Of a DNA stretch of 64,000 bases, positions 11,070-23,606 are shown in pieces. The stretch is from Whitmania pigra. Its lineage: Eukaryota > Annelida > Clitellata > Hirudinida > Haemopidae. The DNA lies in the NCBI GenBank assembly GCA_021613335.1, contig JAJTWR010000205.1:490001-554000 (forward strand), given 5' to 3'. Numbering within the stretch: the stretch's first letter is position 1; each line of letters opens with the position of its first letter. Under the pieces are notes generated by a model. The model was not told the DNA's origin, searched no databases, and saw only the letters and a program-made list of their open reading frames with translations. The translations under genes were made by a program, and so were the position numbers.

Positions 11070-14000
11070 ATGTCGTCTTGTTTATTGCAAAGCAAGGAAT
11101 TCTATTGTAGGGAGTGGGCATTTGGAAAGATACTCCATTGTTTGGAGAACAGGGCCACGGCCAAAACCTGCGGAGTTTTGGTGGTAGGAGGACCTGGATG
11201 TGGTAAAACTGCTTTGTGCTGTGAGCTAGTTTGGCCCACCTCGAAAGTTGCCAAGCATAGGTTCCTCAGTAAGAGACTCCTTGCTTATCATTTCTGTCAG
11301 GCACATGATTCTGCAACACTCTCTGTCAGCAACTTTTTATATTCTTTGACTAAGCAAATAATTAATTGGTCCCAAGATAGCTCACTTGGCAGAAAGAAAC
11401 TATTCACAGAATCGCTGGCAACTGATTTATTGCATAATATTAAATCCGAGCACAACTTGGATGCAGCGTTTTCCGTGCATTTTCTTTCGGCTCTCGCCAA
11501 GGCGGACCCTCCCTCAAAAAACCTTTTCATCTTGGTTGACTCTATCGATGAATCGTGGTCGCACCCTTCGAGTTCTTCTCCAGAAGGATCTACCAGCACC
11601 ACTATTGCAGAACTTTTGGGCAAACACCATCACTTGTTCCCTCCGTGGTTGCTGCTGATATGCACGGCGAGGAAGCAGAACAAGCTCATCACCCATCTTT
11701 TCACCGGTTTCAAGAAGATCAGTTTGGATGACCTGAAGAAGGCTCACGTTATTCGGGATGTCCAGCAATACATTCTCAACAGGCTCGATCAAGACGAGAG
11801 ACTTAAGCTCCAGTTGAGCGGGGAGTCGCCAGAGACCTTGAACCAGCTGCACATAAAGTGCAACGGATGCTTCCTGTATCTGGAGAAAGTCTTGAACTGC
11901 GTGGCGGAAAAGTTCTTCACCCTGAAAGAAGTCCGGGACATCCCGGGCACGTTGAACGGCCTCTATACGTGGTTCTGTCAGAAGCTATTCTGGGACTGCG
12001 ACTTCGCGGAGGTCAGACCGGTTCTTAATCTCCTCCTGGCCTCTCATAGGCCACTCACAGAACCTCAGTTGCAAGTTCTGCTGGAAATGGACGGAGAAAA
12101 GTTCTCCGGTGTCATGTTCCAGCTGTCGCATCTGCTGCTCGAAGGACGCGACAACACAAGGATCATTTTCCATCACAGTTTCTCTGAGTGGCTGCTCGAC
12201 GTCAAGCACTGCACGAACAGATTCTTGTGCGACGCTGCGGATGGACATGCGAGGCTTGCGGTCAACATGTCCCTCAACTCTTGCAATCTGAAAACTTCAG
12301 AAGTTCGAGAGCTGGCCGCGCACCTCGTCTACGCTTCCGAGAGTAGCTACTTTTCCTCCTTTGACAGGCACCAGCTTTCCATGTGGCTGTTGATCAGTGG
12401 GGTAGACATTGAAACTTCTCTGAGGGACGGTCTGTCTGACAACTTTCCAGCAAACGAGTTGCTAATATCCTGCGGTGCCGAACTCCCCGAGGCATTTGCC
12501 AGGCAGTACCAAGAACAGTCGAAGGCCTATAGGTCTACCGCTTGCCAGAACGATCAGCAGAAGAAGGACGGCATGAAGTGGAAGCAATCGATGTCTCAAT
12601 CGCAGAGTTCTTGCAAAGACGAGGAGAAAGACGACGAGAGGTCTCTTCCCGGAAAAAAGGCTTTGAGCGACTCGCACGACTTGAGGGGCAGCAAGTCGAG
12701 AGAGGAGGATGCCAAAGATCTCAATAAATCTTCATTCAAGGAAACGACTTTGGCTAGTGCAGTCAGAAACGGAGACGCCTCTGCCGTTAAGAGCCTCCTG
12801 CAATCCGGAGTGACGGACGTCAATCAAATAGATGCCGACGGATGGACGCTGCTGAGGTCGGCTGCCTGGGGGGGACACAGGGATGTTGTGGACATGCTCC
12901 TCAGAGTCGGGGTGGATGTCGATCAGAGCGACAAAGATGGAAGGACCGCCCTCAGAGCTGCAGCATGGGGTGGCCACGAAGAAATCGTGCTGCGTCTGCT
13001 CAGCCATCGTGCAGATGTTAACAAGGTTGGTTTAGATCTATTTCCTTGTTTTAGATTCGTTTTTTTTTTATAAATTTTATTTGGTTTAAAATGAGAATAG
13101 TTAGTAATAAGTGAACTTGAGGCTATAAAAACATTTCATTTACAATGGATGTGACCTAACATGGTCTAGACATGGAAAGACTTCCTTATTCATTATCTGA
13201 ATACTTTAAACCAATTCAAAACAGCTATAGGTCTTGATCAATCGTGAAACATTTTTTTCATTTACATCATCATCATTGTAGACCATTCTGATTTCAGGCT
13301 GACAAAGAAGGCAGGACACCCCTCATAGCAGCATCTTACATGGGGCACAGTAGCATCGTTGAGTATCTGGTCGAGTTCGGGGCGGATGTCAACCACGAGG
13401 ACATCGATGGAAGGACTGCCCTTTCCGTTGCCTCCCTCTGCGTCCCTGCCAGTGAAGGCCACTTAAAGGTCAGGGTTGATGCTGAGAATTGTAGTTGCGA
13501 TTTTTTTTTTTAAATTCTTATGTTTACATTTTTATGTGTTTATGCAATGATTCTGTTAATAATTTTCTAATTAATAATTTAGAATGATAGATTATTACTA
13601 ATATTATTTACTTGCATGGATTAAGTAATAAAACTGCAAAGTCATCAGAGATTCTCCATTGGAACAATTTGCTTTTGCTCAGTTAGAGAAACTGGTTTTT
13701 ACGTAACAGGTGGTTAACCAGCTGCTAGAGTGTGGTGCTGACCCAAATCACAAGGACAGGGAGGGCATGACCCCTCTGCTGGTGGCAGCCTATGAGGGAC
13801 TCGAAGGGGTGTGTGAGCTGCTCCTAGAGAACGATGCGGACATAGACCATACGGACAATTCCGGGAGATCAGCTCTGCAGGTTGATGCAGCTGGTTTGGT
13901 GATTGTGGTGATAAAGGAGTTGATAATGATGATGATGATGATAATGTTGATGTTATGTCTACGTCAGCCACTTGATTACTATTATGAACATTTAGTGGAT

Positions 14001-17000
14001 ATTCTAGTCGATGTTTCATAATTGAACAGCTTATTTTTTCACAAAATAAAAAATAACATAATAAAACATAAAAAAAAACCACTCAGACAAAAAAATTGAC
14101 ATCCACGACATTGACGAGCGATATTATCCTACCAAACTTGTGCCGAACCAAGCAGCTAAAACTTACTCGATTTCAGCGATTCATTCATTTTTCCATCAGT
14201 CATTCTTACTTACGTACATGAACCTCCTCGATCTTCAGGCTGCGGTATCTATGGGCCACTACAAGACAGTTTTCCTTCTGCTCTTCTGGGGTGCAGCCAT
14301 CGACGCCATAGACGCAGATGGTCGGACCGTGCTTGGGCTTGCCTCGCAGCAGGGCAGTGTGGAGGTGGTGAGGCTGCTTCTGAATAGGGGGCTGGACGAG
14401 ACCCACAGGGACAATGCGGGATGGACCCCACTCCATATAGCCTCGTTCGAGGGACATAAGAAGGTGAAGATGGTGATGGTGGTTATGATGATGATGATGG
14501 TGGAGATGAATGCAGCTGCAAATAATCCCTTAGTTTCTGTTTTCGTTTTAATTTTAAATCATGAAATTATATGTGTCAAATAAATAAAAGTTTATTTGAA
14601 GAAAAAAATTATCAAATTCCGAACATTCTTTAAAAACACATGTCAACTATGATGCTCTTCCACTTTTAATTTGCATAAAAAAAACCTCTCGACATCTCAA
14701 GGTCGTTGAACTCCTGTTGGAGGCTGGAGCGAGGCTCGTGGAGACGGACAATGACGGAAAGGTGGCCATGATACTGGCGGCCCAAGAGGGTCATGCGGAC
14801 GTCGTGGGCGTCCTTCTGGACCACGGGACTCCGACAGAGGCGCACGGGCACGACGGCCACACCGCTCTAAGGTGTGCAGCTGTCGGTGGACACAAGGACG
14901 TAGTGGTCCTATTATTGGCCAGGTTGGTTTGTTTTGGATGAATGAGCAAGTTGTTCTATATTAATTGGTTAAGGATGTTATGGAATTAACTGTTAGAATC
15001 TTGTTTATTTTTTTGCGTTACGGTTGTGATTTGAATTACTTTATTTTCGACTGAAATTTTAATTTTAGCTTCTGCTTTTTGTAACTGAGTTCTAGAGATC
15101 TCTCTTTAAGAGTTGTTCTTTTTTTTATTTTGGTGATTAATTTTCACTTTCCAATGCCTTATTCTTATTCATCCATCATCCTTTACTTTTAGGAGATGTT
15201 TCTTTATTTTAGAATTACCTACAAAAGTTACATTAATCACAACTCTCAACAGCTGGGCAGTATGCTCCAAAATTAGGATTCGAAACACGAGAAAACGAGA
15301 GGCTCGTTAATAACAGGAGAGAGTTTTTCCGCAGTCTGTCATCACTCATTCCTCTTTATTGCTCCCTGCCTGCTTTATTGTTATTGCTCGATGTCGGTGT
15401 TGGAATGGCTTTCATTTAGTTTTTGATAAAAAAAAAACGACACTGCTCAAAAAGATGTTCAGAACGTCCCAACCCAAATTGTTGCTACTATAATTTTACT
15501 TATTATTATTGTTATTGTTGTCATTATTATTTTTTTTTTAATTATTATAGGTGTGTTGTTGCTATAGTTATTCAGGTAATTTCAGCCTCCACATCATTGC
15601 TTACTTTTGCAACAATTAGGTTGAAAGCCAACACAACCTCTGTTTACTTCGGCAGAAATGATTGGCATCGCGCACGTGCGTAAGTGCATAAACAGTTGCT
15701 CTTGGTTTCCGACTAGTACCTGTGTTCCAAATGTTTTAAAGAAATTTTGCCATTGACCTGCTTGGATTTAATATTTTCAATGTAATTATTACGCTCTTTT
15801 ATTAAGAGGATTTTTATAATTTAATACTGTTAATTCAATACTTAAATTTAAAAGTATAATGGTATCATTTTAAAAGTAAAGTTACATTGTTATTTATTGC
15901 ATAAATTAAAAACAATTGACATGAAAACATGGGTGATTAGCTTTGCTAATGATCAATGTTCTCTTGCTAATGTCAATTTTAACAACATATTGATTCAATT
16001 CAAAACATATCTTTTAAATCTTCTATAGTTAAATGTGATCTGTCATTATTATTGTTGCAAATATTATTACTTTTTTTATTATTATTATTATTACATTATT
16101 ATATTAGTAGCATCAGTGGTAATGAGATTTGTAAGCTGAATAAAACATCGACAATCACAGCCCTCAGATGCCGTTAAACTCTTTCCCATTCCAAACCTGC
16201 AACCGCTCAGAAACCATCAATCTTCATCCATCACAACTCAAGGTCAAAAAATTGGATTTCCCCACTACCTTTTCCTCCTTGGATATAATTTCTTTGTTTC
16301 CACTCTGTTTATTTTTGTAATGTGCAGACAAATTGATGGATGGATGGATGAGATGGGTGAATGAGTCTACATGGATTTTCTGGTCTCCGTAATGTCCAAG
16401 GAACTTGTAGCAATAACCTTGACCCTGTAATCTCGATTTAAAATGAATGAGAGAAACATATTTTGTTCTAATTCCTCAACCTGATATCAACGGAATTCAT
16501 GTTTAACAGTATCCTATTTACATTTATTGCGGCTATTATTTTTACCACCAGAGGTATTCATTTCTGAATCCTGAATGCCATTTGCTTTCCAGGGGTGCAA
16601 ACGTAAACTGCAAGGACGCAGACGGAAGGACCATCCTGCACGCCCTTGCCCTGGAAATTGGAAACACGAGGAAAAACTTTTCGCCCGAGAAGGTCATCAA
16701 GATGGCCGGCTTTCTCCTCGACAACCAAGCCAATCCCGAGGAAAGAGACCTGGAAGGCAGGGGTGCTCTCCATCTGGCAGCACTTCAAGGAAATTATCCC
16801 ATGGCCGAGCTGTTCTTGACTCGGAGCAAGGGGTCGGACGTGGTGCTTTCTGACTGCGAGGGGCGAACACCTTTACACCTAGCAGCCTGGAGGGGCTTTG
16901 CACCCTTGGTCGAGTTATTTCTAGAAAGAGGTGCCGAGATAAATAGGCAGTGCATCAGAGGGGAGACAGCCCTTTGGTTGGCCTCCAAAGAGGGCCACTC

Positions 17001-17970
17001 CAATGTGGCAGCTGTTTTGCTGAAGTGGGGTGCCGATGCAGAATCGGCGGACAACCAGGGACGCACGCCTTACAGGATTGCCTCCAAGCATGGCCATCAG
17101 AACGTACTGAAGGTGCTAAGGGAATTTGGATGTTCATCGAAGATCGCCCTCGGAGTGGGGAGCAAAAAAATGGGGTCGAGTCCCTCGACTGTAACCAGCG
17201 GTTTGGGCTCGTCGCTGGAGAGAAAGAATCTTGAAGGATTTGTGAATGGTCATGGAGGAAAGCAAGGAGATACGGCTAGGTCTCACCTCTTGAATTTAAA
17301 GAACGGGCGTTCTCCTGTCACGTGCAGATCTTTCTCCACAAATCAGAGTTCCAGTAGCAGCGGATGTGAGAGTGGATTGGGCAGGCAGCAGCAGGCCAAC
17401 CAGCTGCAGAGGAAGCAGGACTACATGAGGCAAAGCAAATCCATAGACTATTCAATTCAGCCGATTCCCCCTTCCTCATCTTCGTCTCTCATCAACTCTC
17501 TGCTTTCTCCCGTACAGGAACCTTCCGTGCAGAAGAATCGCTCGTCTGCATCCTCTCCGCCATTCAGCTGCTCTTTCCTTGCATCTCCAGCCATAAGTTG
17601 CCAATTCATGGCTTCCCCTCTGAGTGAAGTGCACAGCTTCAAGGCTTCGCCGCTGGGCGCAGACGAGAATTTCGTCGGAAACTCGGTCGGGCCTTTCCGA
17701 CCGGACGAAATGGTCATCGAACCGATATGGCAAAGACACCAAGAGGGCCACGGATCTAAGGCGGGCCGCAACGTCGGCCTCGTCTCCAGCGGAATAAGCT
17801 CCCCCGAAACGAGGAAAAAACGTAACGGCATCGTCACCAATCCCTGCTTCTCCTCTGCCTCTTCCTCCGTCACTCTGGATTCGGCCGCCCACTCCCCTTC
17901 GGCTTCGGCATCTCGAGGTGCCGTCCTCAGGCCGAAGGGGTTGGTTCTGAAAAGAGAAACGCCGCTTTGA
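11070..17970 (+). CDS. ANKRD50: ANKRD50-like P-loop/ankyrin-repeat protein
   Basis: In vertebrates ANKRD50 works with retromer and the WASH complex in endosome-to-plasma-membrane recycling. Six exons, 11070-13025, 13298-13468, 13710-13880, 14239-14463, 14702-14922 and 16593-17970, are in phase and encode 1373 residues, close to the vertebrate length. The N-terminus reads [16 protein letters not shown], followed by a P-loop [13 protein letters not shown] (about residues 38-50). A STAND-type NTPase region follows ([39 protein letters not shown]). About 15 ankyrin repeats start near residue 560 and run through exons 2-5 into exon 6. A serine-rich tail follows and ends in [10 protein letters not shown] and a C-terminal KRETPL, both close to the vertebrate ends. 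Several exon joins fall between ankyrin repeats. Small GAT-rich tracts start introns 3 and 4. TANC proteins share the architecture but lack this C-terminal motif. Confidence 0.95.
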
Positions 17971-19130
17971 ACCGGCAAAAACGTCTGCCGAGCCGTACGG
18001 AGCCGAGGGTTTTTTCTTCAAGTGATGTCGCTTTTGTTTCTAATCTTCGTTCTACCTGGTTTCCCCAAGTCGGTCGGTGTTTCGTGTCTTTAGTTTCTAG
18101 TTGCCAGGTCTTTGCTAATCGAATGGATCTAACCATCTCACGGATCTTCTCAAAAGATTTTCGGGCGAGCTCTTTTTTGTCCGGTTTCCTTCTCAAAAAG
18201 TTTCTAACCAAAAACTAGGTTGTCTGCACTCTCGGAATATATGCAAGTCTTTTCAGCTAGGATGAATCAAGATTTGCACCGTTTTGCCGACGCTGACTCA
18301 ACGTCCGATTCGAAGATGGGGATTTTGTTTCGGTTTAATTTATTCAGAATTTTCTTACGATCGGCGGAATCGTTTTCGTTGTTGTTATCGTGACCAGCAA
18401 ATTTTGTACAGATTTTTCAGATTTGTATGTATTAGTTGCGATCGTGAAATCCCTCGTTCTGTCTTTTTTCTTTCTACGGTCCGATCGCCAGATCCAGACC
18501 AAAAGTGATAGTTTTCCGTATCTCATCTTGTTAGCTGTAACTCTGCACCGCGGATATTCACTGGCCACAATCAAAGGTTTTTCTAAGCGAATCCGTAACA
18601 AGACACCCTTCCTAAACGTTTCTCACTTAGTTGTCTCCGTTTAGATGTCACGTGCTACTTTTTCGTTATTTTTGTTCGTCGTTGCCATCGTAAACACAGA
18701 AACTATCAACTGCAGATCTGTTAAGTTATTTAAGTCGATTCTTCCCCATATCCTGCTAACATAGCATCATTTCCTGCTTAGGCCGGACCATTCGGGCTAC
18801 TGAGTTAAGCTTCTCGGTTTGTCGAGCCGCACGTCTGTTAGATACTTTGAGCGGGTCTGCCGACCTAATTTCAGGCACAAGGAAGAGCTCTTCAGCTTCC
18901 ACTTTGCCTTTAGAAGCGTGCTTATGTAAATTCATGTCACTGATCCTCTTCGGCCGGTCGAATGGAAATCTTCCTTCGAAGGTGAATCTCATACAATTTA
19001 ATCGCTTAGGTTTAACGAATCTTCCTATCTCAAACTCCATTTGTTTTCTAGGCCTAATAAAATAACAATGTATCCATGTTCTTAAGTACTGTTTTGAATG
19101 TATCTTTGTTAAGCGAATAAAATGTCATAG
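17971..19130 (+). other. Probable ANKRD50 3'UTR with poly(A) signals
   Basis: After the TGA stop the sequence stays less AT-rich than the introns for about 1.1 kb and holds no convincing exon. AATAAA hexamers lie at 19056-19061 and 19116-19121, the second followed by a T/GT-rich stretch (ggtgttttttttt at about 19141). Either could end the transcript. Short frames on both strands have no family features. Confidence 0.55.
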
Positions 19131-19307
19131 TTTCATTTTTGGTGTTTTTTTTTTATTTTTGGCTGCAACAAAGCTGAGATAATCAAGATGGAGAATCAGC
19201 AGTTGTTTCGGACGCACAAGTCTGGAGCGGCGAAGGTGACGCTGGCTTGGATGGCTTCGAGGCATCTTCCCCCTTGGGCTAAACGAGTATATAAACGACA
19301 GTTACGC

Positions 19308-19387
19308 GATAGTAATTGCAGTCCAAATCATCTCAGTTATGCAAAGGACTATAATCAAATAAATAAATAAAATAAGATAGTAATTGC
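19308..19387 (+). mobile_element. 56-bp non-LTR retroposon tail with 12-bp target-site duplication
   Basis: The direct repeat gatagtaattgc lies at 19308-19319 and 19376-19387. Between them is a 56-bp insert with ggactataatcaaataaa and an A/T tail, matching the inserts at 7870-7907 and 35999-36056 but extending slightly farther 5' (aatcatctcag). Confidence 0.85.
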
Positions 19388-20459
19388 GTTAATGCAGCTT
19401 AAGTGCGGTTCTACCAAATGGTGAGTGCAATGTTCAATGGTAAGACCTAGTTACCTTGTCTAGATAGAATTCGTCCGGAAAATGAATATCTTCAGGCTTT
19501 GGTAGCGGTATTCCGCGACCTATTGCCCGCAATGCCACTGTTTCGAGCTTTGATTGATCAGATTTTTCTTCCATCGTGAACAATTCGAGTTTGAGAGTTC
19601 TTTATTTAGAAGATGCGACGATAAAAAATATGCGCTACGCAGCTCCGCTATCAGATTTCAATCTTGTTTATTTAAAGCGCGGGTTATACTTTGTAAACTG
19701 GAATGGTTCGTTATTCGCTTTTTTACAAGCTACATAATGAAAATTACCCAATATATTTTTATACCGAATGGATGCTCTCGCCATGCAAGCCTTCAGATGA
19801 GGCGCTCAAATTAATTTAGTAAACTGCATTGGAGATAAGATTAATAAATAAGCGAGTGAACCATTTTGTAAGCTTTACTCTTAATTTGCTGCTACCGACT
19901 ATGTTTTGAATTTATCGGAAAAGCAATTCCTGACTTGAACTTTTTGCAAGCGTCAAACTGCTTAACAAAACCATCCGCGAAGGCTTAAAAATGCCAGCTC
20001 ACAGACCGAATCACTAACAAACCATGATCCTTCTAGAATAATCTTTTCAGCAACCACAGTGCAGTTAGTCCAACAATGTATTATCACAGGCCATCTGTAA
20101 GTCTACCACTGAAATGAAACTAATTTTATTTCTGGATTCGTACAAACATGGAAAGACTTGTCATAAAACACGAGAAAAATGCTACAAATGGATAAATGAT
20201 GTCGAACGTTTGGAATAAATTGGCGGACAATAATCAACCTCTTCGAGAAGTTTTCACACTTATTCGGTCACAAATGAAGTCTTCAGAGCAAAGACGACAC
20301 CGATGTCGACAACAGTAAACTTAAACACGAATCGGAGACTTAAAAAGTTTACATGATGAACTCGACAATCAAATTCAATAGTAATAAATAAACATTATTA
20401 AACACATACACGATAACCGACGGCGTTATCGAAACAGCTTAAACTCTAAAACGTGCCAA
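19388..20459. other. Spacer between ANKRD50 and VTI1A, including VTI1A 3' end
   Basis: The two genes converge here. AT-rich sequence with no supported exon. The part nearest 20459 presumably includes the VTI1A 3'UTR; an AATAAA on the minus strand was not pinned down. Confidence 0.4.
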
Positions 20460-22960
20460 TCAGTGAGGTCTGAAAATGAAATACAGAGTGGTGCAGACAA
20501 TGACGAGCATGAAGATACCCAAAAGGACCATCAGGAATCTGTTCTGGATTGTCCTGTTAAGAGATGATCATTTAACATTTAACGTAGCTAATTAATTAAC
20601 TTTTTATTTCCGTGATCAAACGACAGCCTTCAATGAATACTTGAAAATATAAAAAAAAAGCAATTCGATTTTATTTAACATAACTATTATCATCATCATT
20701 ATCATCGACCAAATTTACAGAATACTCAGTCTTAGAATATGAACTTAACTCTGGCCATCACCATTATTTTAAAGTATTTATAATAAGTTATTACATCACC
20801 GTCATTAATAAAGTAATTATAATAATTTATCGCATCACCATCATCATCATCGTATGATTATACCTCCTCAACATGGAAGACAAGACCCTCGAACTCTTTC
20901 CCAGTTCCTCGTTTGTCTTTTGGAGCTGAAAGTTCAAAGCGTGTCATTACTATTCGGTTGACCTTAAGATGACGTCATAAGAGGTTCAGGGTCACTCACC
21001 CGGCCCCGTGACCTCTGCAGGGTGCTCCTCTGGTGGCTCAAATCTTCGAGGACCTGCGCCCCAATTTGTTCTGAGGGAAGAAATAAACACAAAAATAGAA
21101 AGTGTTACTTTTATTACGACAACAATAACTACAACTTCAGAACAACAGAAGCTACTATTGCAATAACAATAATAATAATTAATAATAATAATAATTATAA
21201 TTTAAGGACAAATAATGATTGGTTATCAAACAAGTGAATGTGTAATGTGAGTCAATTGTAACTTGGTGAGGACTAAGCACAAAGTAACCACTTATGAATT
21301 ACTCAACTCGATAATAATAGTAATAATAATAATGATAATAATAATAATAATGATGATAACAATATTCATTATCATCATAATAGCAATAGTAACATAACGT
21401 AATGTACTAAAAAATAACAGAACTTAATAAAAAGTAACAATAATAATAATAATTACATGTTTAACCCAGCGATACAATTATCGATCATGTTTGACAACAT
21501 GACAACATCTCAGAACACCCAACAAATCTACAATGGACCGACCGGTTTCGATGCAAATCCGGTATCCATCGCCAAGTCTCTGAAGAGAGTTTTCCATCTT
21601 GTCTGTGTTGTCCAATAGCTTGGCTCTCTAGCATAAGAAATGTATAAATATGGAAAAGAATAATTCTAATTATAGTAACAATTATTATTATTATTACGGT
21701 CCATCATCTACAACTATTACTATAGCTAGTGTTATTATTATCATTATTATTGTTGAGATATTTTGTTAGTATTATTAAGTAAGTAAATATTTATTATTTT
21801 ATTATCATTATAAATAGTCAGCATTACCAAAAGCCCCTCGCCGAAAACCACCATATAATATATTAAATTATGTAATAATTAATTATTATAATAACATTAT
21901 TACAATAATAATAACATTGACAGAACTAATCGATATCACCAATCAGTAATAAATTATTATAAATAAGGTCGACCAACCATGTCTTCAGTGACTAAGGCAT
22001 CGTCGCTGCCAAACAGTTCATCTCTCATGTGGGCTTCTCTTGGCATGGAAATGAGAGCTTTCTTCTGATTATGCAGATTAATAATTCATCAGTTACCAAT
22101 TATCAGTTAACTAATAATTATGCGTTTAATGATTAACCTTCATTAGAAGTTATTAATGGTAAATAATAATATCAATAACTAATAATTGATATCATTAAAA
22201 CTATTAATTAAATTTTAGAAAAATAATAATGCAGTACAACTTAATGATAATATATAATAATGAGGTACTATTTAATATTCATATCTGGTCATTCCATTCT
22301 TTGAGTTAGTCAGACTTCATGATGATAACATCACAACAAAAGGTTCTACTAAAAAATGAGTAATGTTAGATTAAGGTTGAATAGTAACGAATCACAAATC
22401 TTTGCAGTCCACCCACATAATCACTTTCGAGTTTGTTCAATTCAACTCCGTAGCTTTTCAAGCAGGTCTGAAATTTTTCCCTGTCCTTCTGAGCGACTGT
22501 TCGGATTTCCAGGTCAATTTGTTCGAGCTCAAAACATAAAGCATTTCAATCAATCGAAAATAATGTACCTAGAAATTTATTTTAAAACAATCAGCTTGAT
22601 TGGTATTTCAGCAAAAGTTTACTTTGTTTTAAATGTAAAGACTTTGGATTCATAATATTTAGGATCATATGGTGAATAATATGTTTTGCTAAGCCTCTAC
22701 AATATAAGAATTACTAGTCAATTTTACCAAATCATGGGCATCTCGTAATAGTTGCTGGATTTTATTGGATGCCTGGTTTTTTTCGCCTAAAATGAAACAG
22801 AATATCGCACTTAACGCGATAAATAAAGTGTCAATAAAGTTTGCTAACAAAAGATTTGAAACCCACTCCCAGAGAGCTTTAACAATTTATTCGTCTCGGC
22901 TACGATTTCGGCCGTAATCAATGAGAAATGTTCTTGGTAGTCCGTTATGACAGAAGCCAT
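20460..22960 (-). CDS. VTI1A: VTI1A-type Qb-SNARE
   Basis: This tail-anchored SNARE acts in trans-Golgi/endosome fusion together with Qa, Qc and R SNAREs. Exons on the minus strand are 22960-22867 (start MASVITDYQEHFSLITAEIV), 22786-22728, 22527-22425 (LEQIDLEIRTVAQKDREKF, matching the LLEQMDLEVR region of the family), 22064-21978, 21627-21543 (LLDNTDKMENSLQRLGDGY), 21070-21000 (EQIGAQVLEDLSHQRSTLQ), 20925-20864 (KTNEELGKSSRVLSSML) and 20553-20460. The last exon holds IQNRFLMVLLGIFMLVIV, the C-terminal membrane anchor, and ends FRPH-stop. The SNARE helix spans the 21627-20864 exons. One join (22425 to 22064) does not keep frame with canonical sites. Either a microexon is missing or the acceptor lies a few bases on, at aaag|CTCTC. 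A recent LTR element sits just upstream of the start codon. Confidence 0.93.
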
Positions 22961-23134
22961 GTCAGATGTTTATGTTTACACGTATGGATGAAGAATGCCT
23001 ATTGATGCCAATTCCTTCACATCTTCATTTTTCTAATTTAAGAAAATGACAAAAATACTTTTTATTTTTAATTTAAAAATTTTATATAACGCAATGCGGA
23101 ATAATAAGGTAATCGAGATTTAAATATTCAGGAA

Positions 23135-23573
23135 TTGTAGCGTACGTAACTGATTACTACAACTAAAATAGATTTATGATGCAAAGTTTATTTCATAAAC
23201 AAGAAGTCAAATCAAATGAGAAAACAACGATATCAAGTCAAATGAGAAAACAAAGATATCAAGTCGAAAACGAAGAAGATAAAGGATCAAGTCAACAAAG
23301 GCCAAAGCACAAGGCCTGAGAAGAGATCACAGAAATCAAGCGAAGAGGAAGACCACTGAGGGCGAACGGATGAGTGTCTCCTCCTGGCTCCTTAAATAGA
23401 CTTTCGCTAGGCTTTGAAACAAAGGAGTCTACTGCTATTGGCTGAGTCACTGTTGCTGTCCTGCACGTTTGTGGCCTGGCGCAGTTGTGGGCCAAAGTTC
23501 TGTGTCCGAGTGTTGTGCGCTTGGAGCTTGTGTGATGATGCAAGTAGGACGAAGTTCAGTGTCCAACAATACT
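23135..23573 (-). repeat. 3' LTR of the Ty3/gypsy element
   Basis: This copy is downstream in the element's own direction. On the minus strand it runs from about agtattgttggacac to gctacaa. The true ends are probably TGTTGG and CTACA inside this block. Its one clear difference from the other LTR is at about 23403. Confidence 0.92.
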
Positions 23574-23606
23574 CCCCCACCAGAGAGCAATCTGGCGAAC
23601 GAAAAG

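Noticed and set aside
17457..18021. Minus-strand frames of 173 and 181 codons
   Set aside because: Antisense shadows of the serine-rich ANKRD50 tail.
18220..19130. Short frames suggesting an extra gene after ANKRD50
   Set aside because: No domain features or splice logic; better explained as 3'UTR ending at the AATAAA signals.
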